A stretch of 64,000 bases of DNA from Gaeumannomyces sp. JS-464 (GCA_002197995.1 NGZR01000005.1:1736001-1800000); one strand, 5' to 3'; shown: positions 1 to 15,700, numbered from the stretch's first letter. The notes: generated by a model not told the origin, from the sequence alone. Numbers and translations are program-made.

Positions 1-331
1 TTCGGCGACTGTGTTTTTTTAGGTTTGTCGGAATAAGCAAGTGGCGGGTGTTCGTATATTGCGGGGTGAGTGGGTGGGTGTAAGTGACCAAGAGCCCCCA
101 TGCCACTATGGGCCGGGCATTTTTTCGATATCAGTCTAGCGAGAGGTGGGACTTACAGGGACATCCGCAGTGCCGGAGAAACACCACGATTGTGGGCTTC
201 CCAGTGGGAAAGGGGAGCTTCGCCGAGCTTGGGGCCCTGTCGCCCAGCTTCAGAGCCGCGGCGACCTCTTTTGCGGGAGGGGCCACGTACGACTGCGCCT
301 CCTGGGCGACGTACTTCCTCAGGCTCTCCAT
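1..331 (-). CDS. AhpC/TSA-type thioredoxin-like protein, 5' part only
   Basis: Partial gene: exon 1 is 331..157 and exon 2 starts at 8 and leaves the window. The ATG at 331 opens 58 codons beginning MESLRKYVAQ, with the KPTIVVFLRHCGCP block typical of the fungal AhpC/TSA antioxidant (thioredoxin-fold) family. The CxC-like cysteines sit where a redox-active site is expected. The donor GTAAGT at 156..151 and an acceptor CACAG ending at 9 restore the conserved continuation F-A-E across a 148-bp intron, which supports both boundaries. The frame is open upstream of 331 without an ATG in good context, so 331 is preferred. It is divergent from DML1. Its substrate cannot be told from this fragment. 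Family assignment is fairly sure; function (peroxide or thiol redox chemistry) is by family only. Confidence 0.75.
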
Positions 332-640
332 GACACACAGCGGCCTCTGGATGGGCGTTGTCGTCGTTGCAATTGTAATTTCGTGGTTCCAAGACAAACG
401 ATGTCTGAGGTTGCGTGTCGGGCTGGCAAGGTTGGGCGGTTTTTTGGGCCATTTGTATCAGTTGTGACGATGACGTCTGCCTGAGCGGTCTGAGACGGCA
501 CTGGGGGCAGTTTATACCCGCACTGAACTCGCAGAACTGCCCGCCGCTATGGAGTCCACATAGTATCAAATTCGTGCCTGGCACTCACCCCATTTTCACC
601 TGACGCTTTATTTCGCCACACGGGCAGGCAGTTCGAAAAG
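332..640. promoter_or_regulatory. Divergent intergenic region between AhpC/TSA-like gene and DML1
   Basis: About 309 bp separate the two divergent start codons, so both promoters must lie here. A CRE-like TGACGTC is at 471-477, preceded by TGACG at 465-469. This is the core bound by bZIP ATF/CREB factors, but no occupancy can be inferred. Open frames in this stretch have no recognisable product. Confidence 0.4.
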
Positions 641-2617
641 ATGCACGAAATAATAACGCTGCAGCTGGGCCAGCCAAGTAATTATTTGGCAACGCACTTC
701 TGGAATGCGCAGGTACTGTATTACCGAATTCGAAGCCTTGATGTGGTGCCTAGGTGCATGTGCTAAGGCAGGCAGGGGTGTGCCGCAAAAATATAGGAGG
801 CATACTTCACCTATTCTGACGACGAGGAGTCGCCGGTAAACCACGATGTGCACTGGAGGCCGGGCATAGGGGCGGATGGCTCCGATACCTACATGCCCCG
901 GACCGTCATATATGACCTGAAGGGCGGCTTTGGCTCCATGCGCAAGATCAACGCTCTCTACGACGCCCAAGATGACCAGCCCCCACAGGCACTGTGGTGA
1001 GTCTGATCTCACTTAATGACAGTTCGTTTCTCTTTGACGGGAGGGTTACTGAGACCTGGCTGGGGGACACTGAAAAGGAGCGGCAAGACCGTGGTCCAGA
1101 AGCAGGCTCCCATCGAGCTAGCCGAGTATCAGCAGAGCCTGGAGAAGGGCGAGGCGCCCGCGGAGCTAACACCCGGGTCGGTACGATACTGGTCTGACTT
1201 CAACCGCGTCTTTATGCACCCTCGTTCCGTCGTGCAGCTCAACGACTACGAACTCAACTCGTCCATCCAGCCTTTTGAGCGCTGGAACACGGGCGAGGAG
1301 CTCTTTGCCGAGCTCGACAAGGAACACGATCTCCTCGACCGTGACCTGCGCCCCTTCGTCGAGGAGGCCGACCACATGCAGGCCATTCAGGTATTCACAA
1401 CTATTGACGATGCTTGGGCCGGCTTCGCTGCTCGCTACGCTGAGCGTCTGCGCGACGAGTACGCAAAATCGGTCGTCTGGATCTGGGGCCTGCAGGACTC
1501 CGCCCGGGTCTGAACAGGGTTGGTTCTTCTACCCAACAGCCGACTTGATTTGCGTGAAAAACAAAGCTGTGGCTAGATTAAACGGGGCATGCTAACAGCA
1601 AGTCTAGGACCAACGTCTCCTGAGGATGTCCAACAAGGCCCGCGCCCTGACGGAGCTCTACAAGCAGGCATCAATCCTGATACCTTTCTCCATGCCGCGG
1701 TCCCCAGCCTCGCACAGGGGACTGTTGTCACAACTGGATACCACATGCCGCTGGCACACATCAGCCCTACTTGCCACGGCCCTCGAGACGGCCACTCTGC
1801 CGTCCAGGCTTAAGCGGGGACCCAATAGCGACAGCATGGACGGAATGGCCGAGTGGCTCAACGTCATGGGAAGGCAGACCATCGCGACTCTGCAGATGGA
1901 CGTTGTGCACGAGGAGCCCGACGACTCGTCATCAGACCCCAGGCAGCGGCCGGATGTCCTCAAGAGGTACGCCATCGACGGCGGAGATGAGTATGACGGC
2001 AACGAGGACACGGCAGAAGGGGCCAGGGGTGTGAATCTGCCGATCGACTTTACGGCACACGATGAGTTTGCATCCCCATCGCGCCAGAATGGGCACAAAT
2101 CGCGCCGGCACATTTTTGGCCAGACGATTTCTGTCCGTGGGGTATCGCCGAGCGAGGACGCACCAGCACAGGACCGGCGGTTTGCCAGGCAGCACCAGAG
2201 CTCGGGTAACGCGGCAGTACGGAGGTTAGTTGATCGAGTCACTATGGAGGCGCCACACACATGGTTGCACTTCTGCTACCTTTTTTTCTTCTCTTTTCCG
2301 TTGTCGAAGGCTGCGGCTGGCTAACACGAACTCCTGTGGCTCGCAGCTACTTCTCCGACCTGATGTTCCCCCAACCGGACAGCTTTCCCCTGATCTACAC
2401 CACGGCCTCGGGAGAAGCCTCCAAGGGCTCGTTGCCGGTTATCGGCTCGTTGACCACGGACAGTGCAACGTCGGACAGGCTCAAGCTACTCCGGACCAAC
2501 GTGGCCCGAAGGATCGGCGTCGAGGATAGAGAGGCGTTGAGTAACGAGCTTGCACAAATGGCCGAGGAGTACCACGAGGGCTGGTCGAGCGGCAGCGACG
2601 ACGGCGACGACGACTGA
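641..2617 (+). CDS. DML1: DML1/Misato family mitochondrial-inheritance protein (tubulin-like)
   Basis: Five exons: 641-712, 797-996, 1078-1507, 1608-2224 and 2347-2617, giving 529 codons plus stop. The N-terminus ([20 protein letters not shown]) is the Misato segment. [29 protein letters not shown] and [14 protein letters not shown] are family landmarks of the central tubulin-like part. The end [16 protein letters not shown] is the usual acidic tail. Phases match at every junction: exon 2 ends in TG and exon 3 starts with G to give W-S-G-K-T-V-V-Q. Introns are 84, 81, 100 and 122 bp. The intron 3 donor is a weak GTCTGA, but a GCTAAC branch site at 1591 and the resumed frame D-Q-R-L-L-R support it. 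In yeast Dml1 acts in partitioning of mitochondria and mtDNA; that role is inferred here by homology. The length is near the usual ~480-530 residues. Confidence 0.9.
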
Positions 2618-3173
2618 AGGTCTTTGTGTGACGGGCGACGAGTACTTTTTTTTTCTTCTTTTTTATATCTCGTTTGCTTCCGTATCGTATCCATGGCACG
2701 TTACATCTCGCTGCGACTCCAGTAGGTGTGGGCAGGTGAATGTCAGGAGAAGGGCCCAGAAACTCGGATAGCACAAAGATGGTAGCAAACGTGTTCCAGT
2801 TTGACGACAATGACCATTGACCGCCTGATACGCCGCCCGGACTTCTTTCTGGCTGCCCGTAGAATATCCATTGCTGTTTCTATAGATGCGGCTGCCTAAC
2901 CCACCGCACTCGTCACTCCTTTTTTGTGGGCAACTGCTGGTGACCCGTTCCTTCCCCCGACTTGGGACGACACCCACAAGATAAATCTGCGAGAGGATAT
3001 ATTCCGCCCATATTCCTTCTTGGGTTGCCGCCCGCCTCGCACACTGCACTTCTCGCCTGCCCAGCGAACGGAGAGCCTCGCACAAAGTCACTCCTATCTA
3101 GCGGCGACACCCTGCACAAGACGGGTCGGAAGAAACAGAAAAATAACTGGTATCTGAACTAACGGGGTCTACC
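2618..3173. other. Intergenic: DML1 3' end and PLC-like promoter
   Basis: There is no convincing gene. A T-rich tract at 2646-2666 (runs of T with CTTCTTTT) may be the DML1 3'UTR. The last ~150 bp before 3174 are pyrimidine-rich, as is common in fungal promoters. The ATG context at 3174 (CTACCATGT) is reasonable. Confidence 0.5.
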
Positions 3174-4443
3174 ATGTTTGCCTCCAAGGCCGCTATTGTC
3201 GCGGCAGCCTGCCTCGTCGGGCTGGCCCTCGTCACCAGCGGCGCCAATGCCAAGGCCATCAGCAGAGACAGCCCCGACTCTGCCCAGCTGGACATCTTCG
3301 GCTCCTCGGCCGGCTCCGACGGCGCCTATGCCAACTGGATGGCCGCCTACCCGGACTCGACCAAGATCCAGCACCTCAACATCCCCGGCACGCGCGACAG
3401 CGCCACCTGGCTCGTCCGCAACGGCACCACGCGCTCCATCGCCCTACCCGAGGACATCATCACCTCGACGCCCAAGTTCAACATCAGCTCGTGCAAGATC
3501 CAGGACCGCAGCATCGCCGACTCCCTCGCCGCCGGCGTCCGCTTCTTCGACCTGCGCGTCAACACGGACCCGGACGGCAAGGGCCGCCTGGTGCTCTACA
3601 AGGGCAACCTCGTCCTGTCCGAGGACACGGTCAGCTTCGAGGCCACCCTCAAGGCCCTCTACGGCTGGCTCGACGGCCACCCGCGCGAGGCCGTGCTGCT
3701 GTCCGTCATGCTCGGAGCTCGGCGGCAACAGGGACCGCAGCCAGGCCGCCCAGAGGGCCTCCCAGCAGGAGCTCTACCGCGTCCTGACCTCGGACCCGGC
3801 CACCAGGTACTTCTACCGCGGCGACCCCCGCGACGAGCTGCCCCCCAACCTGGGCGCCGCCAGGGGCAAGATCGTGCTGCTGCGCCGCTTCGCCTCGCTC
3901 GACCCGCTCCTGGGCCGCGGCCACGACTCGGAGCTGGCCGGCGTCCGCCTGCCGCCCGACACCTGGGCCGTCAACTCGCCGGGCTTCGCCGTCGTGCAGA
4001 ATAGGGGCAAGAATGTCACGACCTACATCGAGGACCTGCGCCAGCCCGCCGCGCTCCTGCCCGCCTCGGGAGGGTTCGACGGCCTGGGCTTCAGCGGAGG
4101 CGACAGCAACGGCAACAACTACGGCGGCGACCCGCTCAAGGCCCTCGCTGTCGTGCCGGTCAAGTACAACGTCACGGCCGAGCACCTGCTCAAGGCCGCG
4201 AGCTCGGCCGCCCCGGACTCGCTCTTCATCACCTTCGCCGGAGGCATGGACGAGGCCGGCCACCCGCCCATCTGGCCCCAGGTCATGGCTCTGGGGAACG
4301 GGTCCGAGTACACGCTAAAGGGCGGGGTCAACCACCAGCTCGTGCCTTTTATCAAGAGCCTGGCCGGCAAGAGGCTGGGCGTCGTGGTGTTGGACTACTA
4401 CCACCAGCCCGACAACCTCGTCCCGGCCATCTTGGGCAAATGA
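3174..4443 (+). CDS. Secreted PI-PLC X-like protein, catalytic histidines replaced, one frame break
   Basis: The two halves of one protein are in adjacent frames: 3174-3713 (frame of the ATG) and 3715-4443. Deleting the single G at 3714 (CTCGGAGCTC) joins them into about 422 codons. Residues 1-26 form a signal peptide (hydrophobic IVAAACLVGLALVTSG, then A-N-A). The fold is that of PLC-like phosphodiesterases: IPGTRDSATW near residue 74, RFFDLRV near 128, then LYKGNLVLSEDT, ending in LGVVVLDYYHQPDNLV. In active PI-PLC the first motif is PGTHDS and the second strand carries another His; here these are Arg74 and Tyr142-Lys143. So the protein is probably not a phospholipase, or uses another mechanism. 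The frame break may be a sequencing error or real decay. A 31-bp GT-AG stretch (3701-3731) also fits the phase but is too short for an intron. The gene is intronless, GC-rich and several NxS/T sites suggest secretion. Confidence 0.8.
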
Positions 4444-5627
4444 AGGGATCAAAGCTGCAAAGAGGTTCATGACAAGACACATTCCGCTGTGTATAGACCC
4501 ATTTCGCCATGTCTTCTAGGGCCGATAGTATCCAGATAGTTTAATTTGTTAGGGTGAGGCCACTGAGGCCTCTAATTGAGAGTTTATTGGGCTCTGAGTC
4601 TGATATTTAACATTACACAGGCAAGTCGAGCGTCCCCTCTCCACAGCCTTGCCTCCAGTCTCCCTCCAAACGGAAATCATCGACGAGGTGGCCCGAGAGC
4701 CACCGTGAGCTGTAGCTTTGGTTGGCAAGCGAAGCCTGACTGTCCCTCCCTCCCTCCCTCGACCGGTCGTGTCCCACAGTCTATGTTGTTGTTGTCGTCG
4801 TCGCTGGACCTTTTGGCGAAATGCAATGCACCACCCCTAAAAAAAGATAAAAACTGGAAAACCTGTCCGGGACGCCAAGCATGAGTGTGTGAAGAGGAGA
4901 AGCGTAACAAAACAGACATGAAACAAAAAGAAAAGGAACAAGGAGAAGAACAAGGAGAAGAACAAGAGGAAGAAAAAAGGGGACTAAATAGTAGTAGGGG
5001 AAAGCTTTCAAGTGATGTCCAGAAATGTCAACACTTTGCTGGCTGCTCCTCAGGGGTAAATGGAAGGGAAGGGGAGGGAACTGTGTCCTCGATCTACAAA
5101 TCTTATCTGGTAAAATGGGCATCAAGAGCCCGTGTGTTTTGGATGCCTTGTTCCGGGGCGGCGAGGGACTCACGCCTCCATGCCTTGTTTTGGTTTATGT
5201 TCTTTTTTCTTTTTCTTTTTTAATTTTTTTTCGAGTGATGTGTTAGCGTCCGGTATTCGACGTTGCGGACGAAATCTTTTTGTTGCATGACCGAACTTGG
5301 GTCGCGGCGTAGTAGCATCGAGCAACCAGGCCTCGGAACGCCAGCAGAAATCTGTTTGTCAATATCGGTGGGCCAAGTCGTTGTCGTCGACAGGCGTTGC
5401 TGAGCCGAAGATTAAAAAGTCGCCCGCAGCAACAGCGGCCGGTCGCCGGCTAGATAAGATACCCGAGAACGAGATCACGGGGCGCCGTCAGTTTGGAAGA
5501 GTAACATCACCGAGGCACGACGTATGGGACCCCACACGCCATAGCATCCAGTGGAGTGCGAGGTCGGTGCGGCAATCAGCCGGCGGCGGCGACCGAGGTG
5601 GCCTGCCTTCGCTTTGCTGGGTTCGAG
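4444..5627. other. Convergent intergenic region between PLC-like gene and PAP1
   Basis: No gene is supported. It contains a short TCCC microsatellite (about 4743-4760), a TTG/TCG trinucleotide tract (about 4782-4802), a purine-rich stretch of AACAAGGAGAAG repeats (about 4937-4980) and a T-rich tract near 5203-5231. Open frames here have no recognisable similarity. The two flanking genes converge, so this should hold both 3'UTRs. Confidence 0.5.
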
Positions 5628-8872
<3,245 letters not shown>

Positions 8873-9360
8873 GAGAGAGAGAGAGTATATTTAACGTCAG
8901 TAAATCGGGATCTACCAGTCCCTGCCTCCCAAGGGGCATATGACGTGCTAGCGCTACCTAAGCTTAACACTAGGCTATATGCTGCTATCAAGGCGGCTAA
9001 CAAATTAAACCCGAAGGCACACGGGGGTCGGGCCGCATTCCGGCGCTCCTTGTTAGCGAGCGGGCAATCGACAATAGGGCGTAAAAATACGCCGGGGCGT
9101 TGTAAAGCGCTGCGGGTGGTAGTGATGCTATTGGCCGGCGGGTATGCCGGAAAAGGGGTAAAGCCGGGTTTGGGCGGGGGAGGGGGTCTTCGGGACCTCC
9201 CCTGGGCCCGGCCTAAAGTGCGGGGGATTAACGAGCCTACTGTTAATCCTAGTAGTACAAAGGAAAAGGTTAAGTATAGGCTTTTTGGGCCCTGTTGTTA
9301 TCGTCCGGCGATAGTGTAGTAGTTGGTGGCTTTAACGAACGAAGCAAAAAGGGAGGGCTT

Positions 9361-12336
9361 TTAAAGAAGCCGTTTCCAATATCCGGGCCTATCGAAGGCC
9401 GGGGGAAGGTCCGCTATAGGCCATTTGTTTTTTGCCGCCCTAGCCAGCCTGCAAAATACAGGGTGGGAAGGGGACTTATTTCGCCCGCAACGGCACGGGT
9501 TATCGTTTTCGTGCTGGAACTTTCGGTGGTACCAGTCGAAATCCCCGTGGCCGGTGCGTGCGGCTATTAGCCGTTGCAGTACCTTCCGGTGCAACTGTAA
9601 CGCTTCGAGCGTGTGTTATGGTACCAGCGGGAGGCCTATAGCCTATATACCGATCCGGAAAGTTGTTCTTAAACCATGCGTTCCGGGCGTCCCGGGCTGT
9701 TTTCCGGGCTAAAGCCTTTACTTCCGGCCACCGTTGGTTTAAAATGTTGGGGTATTGGCAGGGGCCGATCCCAACTTTGGCTTCGGCGTTTGCCTTTTCG
9801 TTTCCGGGGATTCCCATATGGCCCGGGACCAGCGTACGTATACCTGGTGTTTATCCATAAAGCAATGGATTTCTTTAAAAGCCCCTTGTAAAAACTATCA
9901 GGGGCCGTGCTTAAACCAGCCGTTGGCCGCCGAGGTGTTGTCGAGGCATAGGTGGAAAGTGCAGTTGCGAAAAGCTCCACACGGCTTTACGGAGGCCATT
10001 CGGGCCCCTTCCGCTTCGCCGTCGAATACTTCGCCGGCCGGCGCGCTAACCGGCCGTGCCCGGAAAGTTTACGTTGGCCGGCTTGGTATATTACCCAGCC
10101 GTATCCAACTGCCCCGTCCTTTGCTTTGGACCCCGTCGCTATATATTATAACGTTGGTAGTGGAAGGGTGCGAAGCTACGCTATAAAAGCTTTTGCGGCT
10201 GCGGGCTTTTCTTGTGTGGCCACCGTAAGCCCCGTATATTTATAAGGGAGGTGGGCCGGGCGGGTGCAAACCGGAAGGAGTCCGGCCGTCCTTTGCAAAA
10301 AGGTCGCAAGCCTGCCGGGTAAGCCTGCCTTAGGCCTTCGGGCGTTAAAGGCCGGCTTAGCCGCTGCGGCCAAAGGGTGATCTTCCGAAACCGTATTTAT
10401 ACGGGCCGCAAAACGGAGGCGGGCTTGTTCCAAAAGCGCTTGGGCGCTTGGAATGCCGAATTCGTAATGTAATGCGTTTATCGGTGTGTGGTTTTCCAAG
10501 CTGGGGCCACTGCCTTAAAGGACGCGGTTAAAGCTTTATTAACCCGTTCGATTAAATGGCCTTGGCGGATAATTTGCTATTGTGCCGGCTTATACGGGTG
10601 TGGTTTAGTTTTACCCTTATACCATACCTCGGCCCCGTATAAAGCCGTAGGGATTATAACCGTTATAACGGCTTTGTAAACCGAATGTGCCGGTATCCCC
10701 CCTATTAAATTCGTAAGCCTTCGGAGGTGGTTGGCAACGCTTTAAGCTTTTGCAGCCCTGTTATCCACGTGGGCTTTAAAATTAAGCCTTTGGTCGAAAA
10801 AAACCCCTAACCACCGTAAAGCTCCTATAGCTTGTTATATGGTAAGGCCTTCCGCCGTAACCGCCGGGGTTGTGGGATTTTTCCGCTTAGAAAAGTGCAT
10901 AAGCTCGCACTTCCCCGGGTCGAAAGCCACTTTATTAGCCTTTCCCCAGCGGAGGATTTCCGTTACCGTTGCCCCTGCTTTACGGGAGCACTCCTTCGGA
11001 AGTGCTACCCGTTACGCAAATGCCTATATCGTCCGCGTATCCGTACTTAACCGCTTTTGCTTTAGGTAGGATTTCGGCCATATAAAGCATAAACAAAACC
11101 GGTAACGCCGGTAACCTTTGGGGTAGCCCGCAGTCCGGGGAAAAAGGGGGTGCCGTGGCGTTTTCCAAACGCACTTTAACCACCCTGTTTTTTGCAAAAT
11201 GATACCCATCGTATTAACGTTGGATCCCAGCCTTGGTTTAGGAGCCTCCGAAGGAGCCTCCGGCGGAGTACGGCGTCGAAAGCCCTTGTACATCCATGGT
11301 AACGAGGGCGGCCGATTTATGCTTTTGGAAGGCCCGTTCCACCTCGTGGGCCACGCATGCCGTTAAATCGATGGCGGCCTTTTTCGGGGTAGCCCCGGCG
11401 TGTTGCGGAGCTATAAGCCCGTGTTGTAATGCGAGGGACGCCATCCGCGAAGCCACCAGCCGCTTTAGCCCTTTCCTTAAGCACGGGAGCAAAGCTATCG
11501 GGCGGTAGGATTTTGGGTCCGTTATATCCGTTTTATTCGGCTTTTTTACATAACCACCTTCCGCGTGCGGAAAGGGCCCGGGTGGTGCCCGGCCCTAAGG
11601 CAGGCCTCGAAAAGGGCCCTAACGTATTCCCCTATTGCCGGCCATGCCGTTGTAAGCAGTTTAACCGTTAAGGAGTCGACGCCCGGGGCCGTGTTTGCCG
11701 TGCCAACGGTGCACTTCCGGCATTCCTCCAGGGGACGTGGGGGTCCCACGGGAGTTGTGCGGTCCTTTGGGTAGCCTTTGCTGTAACGGGTCCTTTTGTA
11801 GGTCGTCCTCCGCCGTAAACCTACGGAGGATCTTGCGGCTAATGCTTCCGTTTTATCCCTTGGGGCTATTACAACCTCCCCGTTAATATTTAACGGGGGA
11901 AGCCGTATAGCGGGTGTAAGTTTATGCCATTTTTACACACGGTATAGCGCTTTCGGGGAATCCACTTCCTCCAGCACGCTGGCCCAATGCTGTCTTTTAG
12001 CCGTCCGAACCGTTGCTTTTAAAGCACGGGCTTCGGCCGTAAAAGGCCCGCCGTTTCCCATAGCTTTTGCAAAGTCCCGTTAGGCGTTAGCGCACTTTTC
12101 GTTCCACCAGGGTTAGCCTTTTCTTTTTGCTTTAGGCCCCGGCCGAAGGCTATTAACACATTTTTTAGCAGGTTTATTAATGCCTCGGCCGCTTTATCCA
12201 AGTAATCCGCCGTGTATGGATTTGTAAGTGGCGGCAGGCTGCCGGCCCCCGTTGCTACCGCGTTTGCGAAAAACGGTAGTTTATCGTTTGGTAGCGTAAT
12301 ACGCCGGCAGTCCGGAACGGAGTTATTACGGTTAAG
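9361..12336 (-). pseudogene. LINE-1 ORF2 remnant (RT, RNase H, Cys/His end)
   Basis: This is a broken reading frame of the LINE polyprotein. Recognisable pieces are APGVDSLTVKLLTTAWPAIG (about 11680-11560), LPCLRKGLKRLVASRMAS (about 11490-11430), PDCGLPQRLPALPVLFMLYM (about 11145-11080), YADD at 11028-11039, an RNase H strand near 10140, GIPGNEKANAEAK (about 9815-9770) and a C-terminal PCRCGRNKSPSHPVFC knuckle (about 9500-9450). The breaks are mostly one-base indels in homopolymers plus RIP-type stops. The RNase H domain places it with fungal Tad1-clade LINEs. Confidence 0.8.
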
Positions 12337-12341
12337 AACTT

Positions 12342-12510
12342 TATCAAAGGTGGCCTGGAATTACGTGGTGGCAACTAGTGCCCTACAGCTTTAGCCCTAT
12401 GCACTGGCCCTAGTATTTTGGCCTACGCGCGCCCTAGCCCGCGATCGAGTAAAGTAGCCCAGAAACAATCACCAATCACTTTGGGTGCCTGTCGTCGCGC
12501 ACCTCCATTA
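12342..12510 (+). repeat. Copia-1 5' LTR
   Basis: 169 bp, starting TATCAAAGGTGGCC and ending CACCTCCATTA. It aligns with the 3' LTR at 17486-17654 and with the Copia-2 LTRs, where the ends are intact (TGTCAAAAGTGG; CCTCCATCA). The primer-binding site should follow directly (GGTTATAAGCC from 12511). Confidence 0.9.
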
Positions 12511-12710
12511 GGTTATAAGCCTTCGCGCCGCCGTTAACGATATCTCTGCCTAATTAGGAGAGATTAACGGTGCACGAGTTGTTTCCCGTTGCTTGCGTTT
12601 TCCCGCCGTGGATTACGGGCGAGGCGCAGCAGTTAAAAAACCGTTAAACGACAATTAATAAGGCCGCGTTCGGCGCCGATTAGCAACCATAACAAAATAA
12701 CAACAATAAC

Positions 12711-15700
12711 CCTTTTAGCGCCTAAAGGCACCATTTCCTTTGCAATTTAACGCCTTTGTACGCGTTAAAAGTGCTAACAAAATCGCCAAAATGGCGGAAT
12801 ACCGCGAAGTCGCAATAAAGGTCCCGGACCTGCTAAGGCCTTTTAATTTGAAAACATAAAAGCGTACTATCCGGGTGCATTTAACCGCTTCCCGTAACAT
12901 TTCCTTTATATTTGCTAACTTTTCGGCCAAACCGGCTGGAGCGGAAAACGACGAAGCTGTATAGTTATAGGCTTTTAAAAGGACATTAACATGGTATTGC
13001 ATCCGCAATAGTATCGAAAAGGTAATTACGGACTTAGAAAAGGCCGGCTAGGACCGCTTTAAAAACGACGAGGATTAAAACCCAAAAGCTTTTTGGGATA
13101 AAGTAGTTAGCACTATTAAAGTTACCGCTAACGGCCGTTTCGACGCCTTAATTAACGAACATTATACAATTTCGGTGGAAAAGTTCGACGGTAACGTTAA
13201 AAAGTATACGAACCGCTGGTTATAAGTAAAGCAGGCTTTGGATTAGGCTAATATTAACATTCCGGATCGGATGCTTATAAGGAGCCTCGTTAACGGGCTT
13301 AACGCCATTACCCTTTTGCGGTAGCTATAGCTTTAGGAAGTTGTAAGGGCGAGCGCCGCATTCCCGTTAACTTTATTTCGAAAGTGCTTAAAAACACGGC
13401 GGTTATAAGGCTTCGGAATCGAGGGCTATAACTAATATTAACAAAAAGCCGGAAAGACCTTAGGGGCCGAGGGAAAAGCCGAAGCCCTGCAATAAAAAGG
13501 GTTGTATATCGTTTCGCGTGCTCCCCACCACGATAGGTGCGGTAAGCATTACAAAGGCGGTGATAACAACTGCTAACTCCTGCACTTTAAGTTTAAGGAG
13601 CTTAAAAGCTAAGTATTCGGAACGGCGCTTCCAGCGAGGCAATAAGGCAGCTAACGAGGTTATAACTAACTTAAAGGCTGCTAACCATACTAGTGTGTAC
13701 CGTTAATCGGGGCAGTGCCAGCCAATATAACATAGCCAATACCGTTTAAGCAATGTTAACAGTGCCCGTAACGCCGTAATAATCGATTCCGGCTCGTTTA
13801 AACACCACTTTAACGATCGCAAATGGTTTACCTCGCTAAAAAACGCGAGGTCCCTTACAACGCTACCACGGCCAACGGCGGCGCCCAAGTTTCCGTTAAA
13901 AAGGGCACCGTCGAAATGCATTAACGTAATAAAGCGGGCGTTATTACAGTTACCTTATAAGCAATCTTTACGCTTAAATCCCTTTTTAACCTTTTTAGCT
14001 TTAGCAAAATGCGTAAAGCAGGTTTAAAAAACGATTAAACCGATTATTTCGTAACGCCCGACGATAAGTGGTTAAGTAGTTACCAAATTAACAATAACGT
14101 ACTAATTGCTAACGTTAACGTGCCCGCAAGCGCGCCCCCGGGCTTTATGGCTTAGGTAACGCACTTAACGGAAAAAACCGACCGACGGGGCTAACGCAAA
14201 CTATAATAAAACGCCCGGTGCTTTACGTATAATGTCGGCGCTTAATGCATGCTAATAAAAAGGCGGTAATAACGGCTTACCGCGCTGCAGCATTAAAATT
14301 AGCTACTTTAAGCATTAAAATATACTTATAACGGCTGTTTAAAAAGCAAAGCGACTTAAATTATCGGCAATCGTTACTTCCACCGCATTACCCGCTTTTT
14401 AAGCCGTATTTACATAAATACATTAACCATTTCGCTTACTTTATATACGAATATAATTACGCCGTTTATATTATTAATAAGGCAACTACTTTTAACTGGG
14501 TAATTTTTGCAGTTAGCAAAGCTAGCACGGAAATTTTTACGAAAGTTTATAATGGATTAGTATATTAAACTCCAGTTAAGCATTAAAATACAAGCAATCC
14601 ATACGGACGGTGGCACGGAGTTTAACCCGGAAAAGCTAAAAGCTATTGCATTACTCGAAGCAAAGCTGCGAAATTAGCCCGGCGCGATGCCCGGAAATAA
14701 ATAGCATCGTTAAGCGTGCTAACCGTACTATATTTAACGCGGCTCGCACCGGGATTAACGCTAACGGCTTGCATAAAAAGTACTGGGTATATGCCTTGCA
14801 AGCAGCGAAGGAGGGTGCTAAACTACACCTTAAATACAGCTTTTAGCGGCAAGGAAAGCCCGCACGAGGCGTGGGCAAAAGCAATCGGCCTTAACGAAAA
14901 GTATTACCAACTACCAATCCGTACTTCGCATTTAAGGCGCGGTCGCCTAAATGCTAATTAAAAACGGCAAACAGGTAAAGCCGACAAAATGGCCCTAAAG
15001 CAACGAAAGGCCGGCTTATGGCTGGGAAAGCCTTTATAACGAAATCCTGCTAGTTAAGCCGGACGGTACTAATAAGGTTTTCCGTTGCCGTAACGCACGG
15101 TTAACGAGGGCTAATAAACGCCGGAAATCGCCCTATAACTTTGTTAAAAAGGCGATTACCACTAACGAGGTTAATAAAGCCGTTATTAAAAACCTTTACT
15201 TTACAATAGGCATTTGGGTTTATAATATTAGCCCAACTATTAATTCCACCGATAGTAACGATGGTAACACCGGTGCAACTGGCGATATTACCGGCCCCGA
15301 AGTAATAACGATTTATCGCCTGCGGAAAAAACCGGGGAAACCGAAGCGGAAAACGAGGAGCTGCCGTTGCAAAGCTTAAAAAGCTTAAAAAGCCCGCCGG
15401 CCCGGGCATGCCAACAAAAACTCCCGAGCTCGGTAACGAGGCGGTTACGGTGCCCGCAGCGCTTAAAAAAAGGACCTGCAAAAAGCGGCCGCCGCCCCCG
15501 CCGAGTACCGGCAATTAAGGAAGCGCTTAACGGCTTTTAAGCATTACGAAGTCCTAACACCAAATTGCAAAAAGGGAGCCGTAAGGCATTTACAACGGCT
15601 CGCTTCGAGCTTAAAAATATTAAAAAGGTGGCGGAAAAGGATCCGGGTAATAAAAGCGCCGGAAACGACGAAAGCTTTTAGCTTTAATACGGATATAAAG

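Noticed and set aside
153..584. Long open frames on both strands at 84-603
   Set aside because: They overlap exon 1 of the AhpC/TSA-like gene in other frames or the divergent promoter. They lack recognisable domains, while the spliced model explains the conserved motif.
3178..4443. A single 421-aa protein in the second frame from 3178
   Set aside because: Its first half is a Pro/Ser/Arg-rich shadow of the signal peptide and PLC N-terminus. Only the part after 3715 is genuine.
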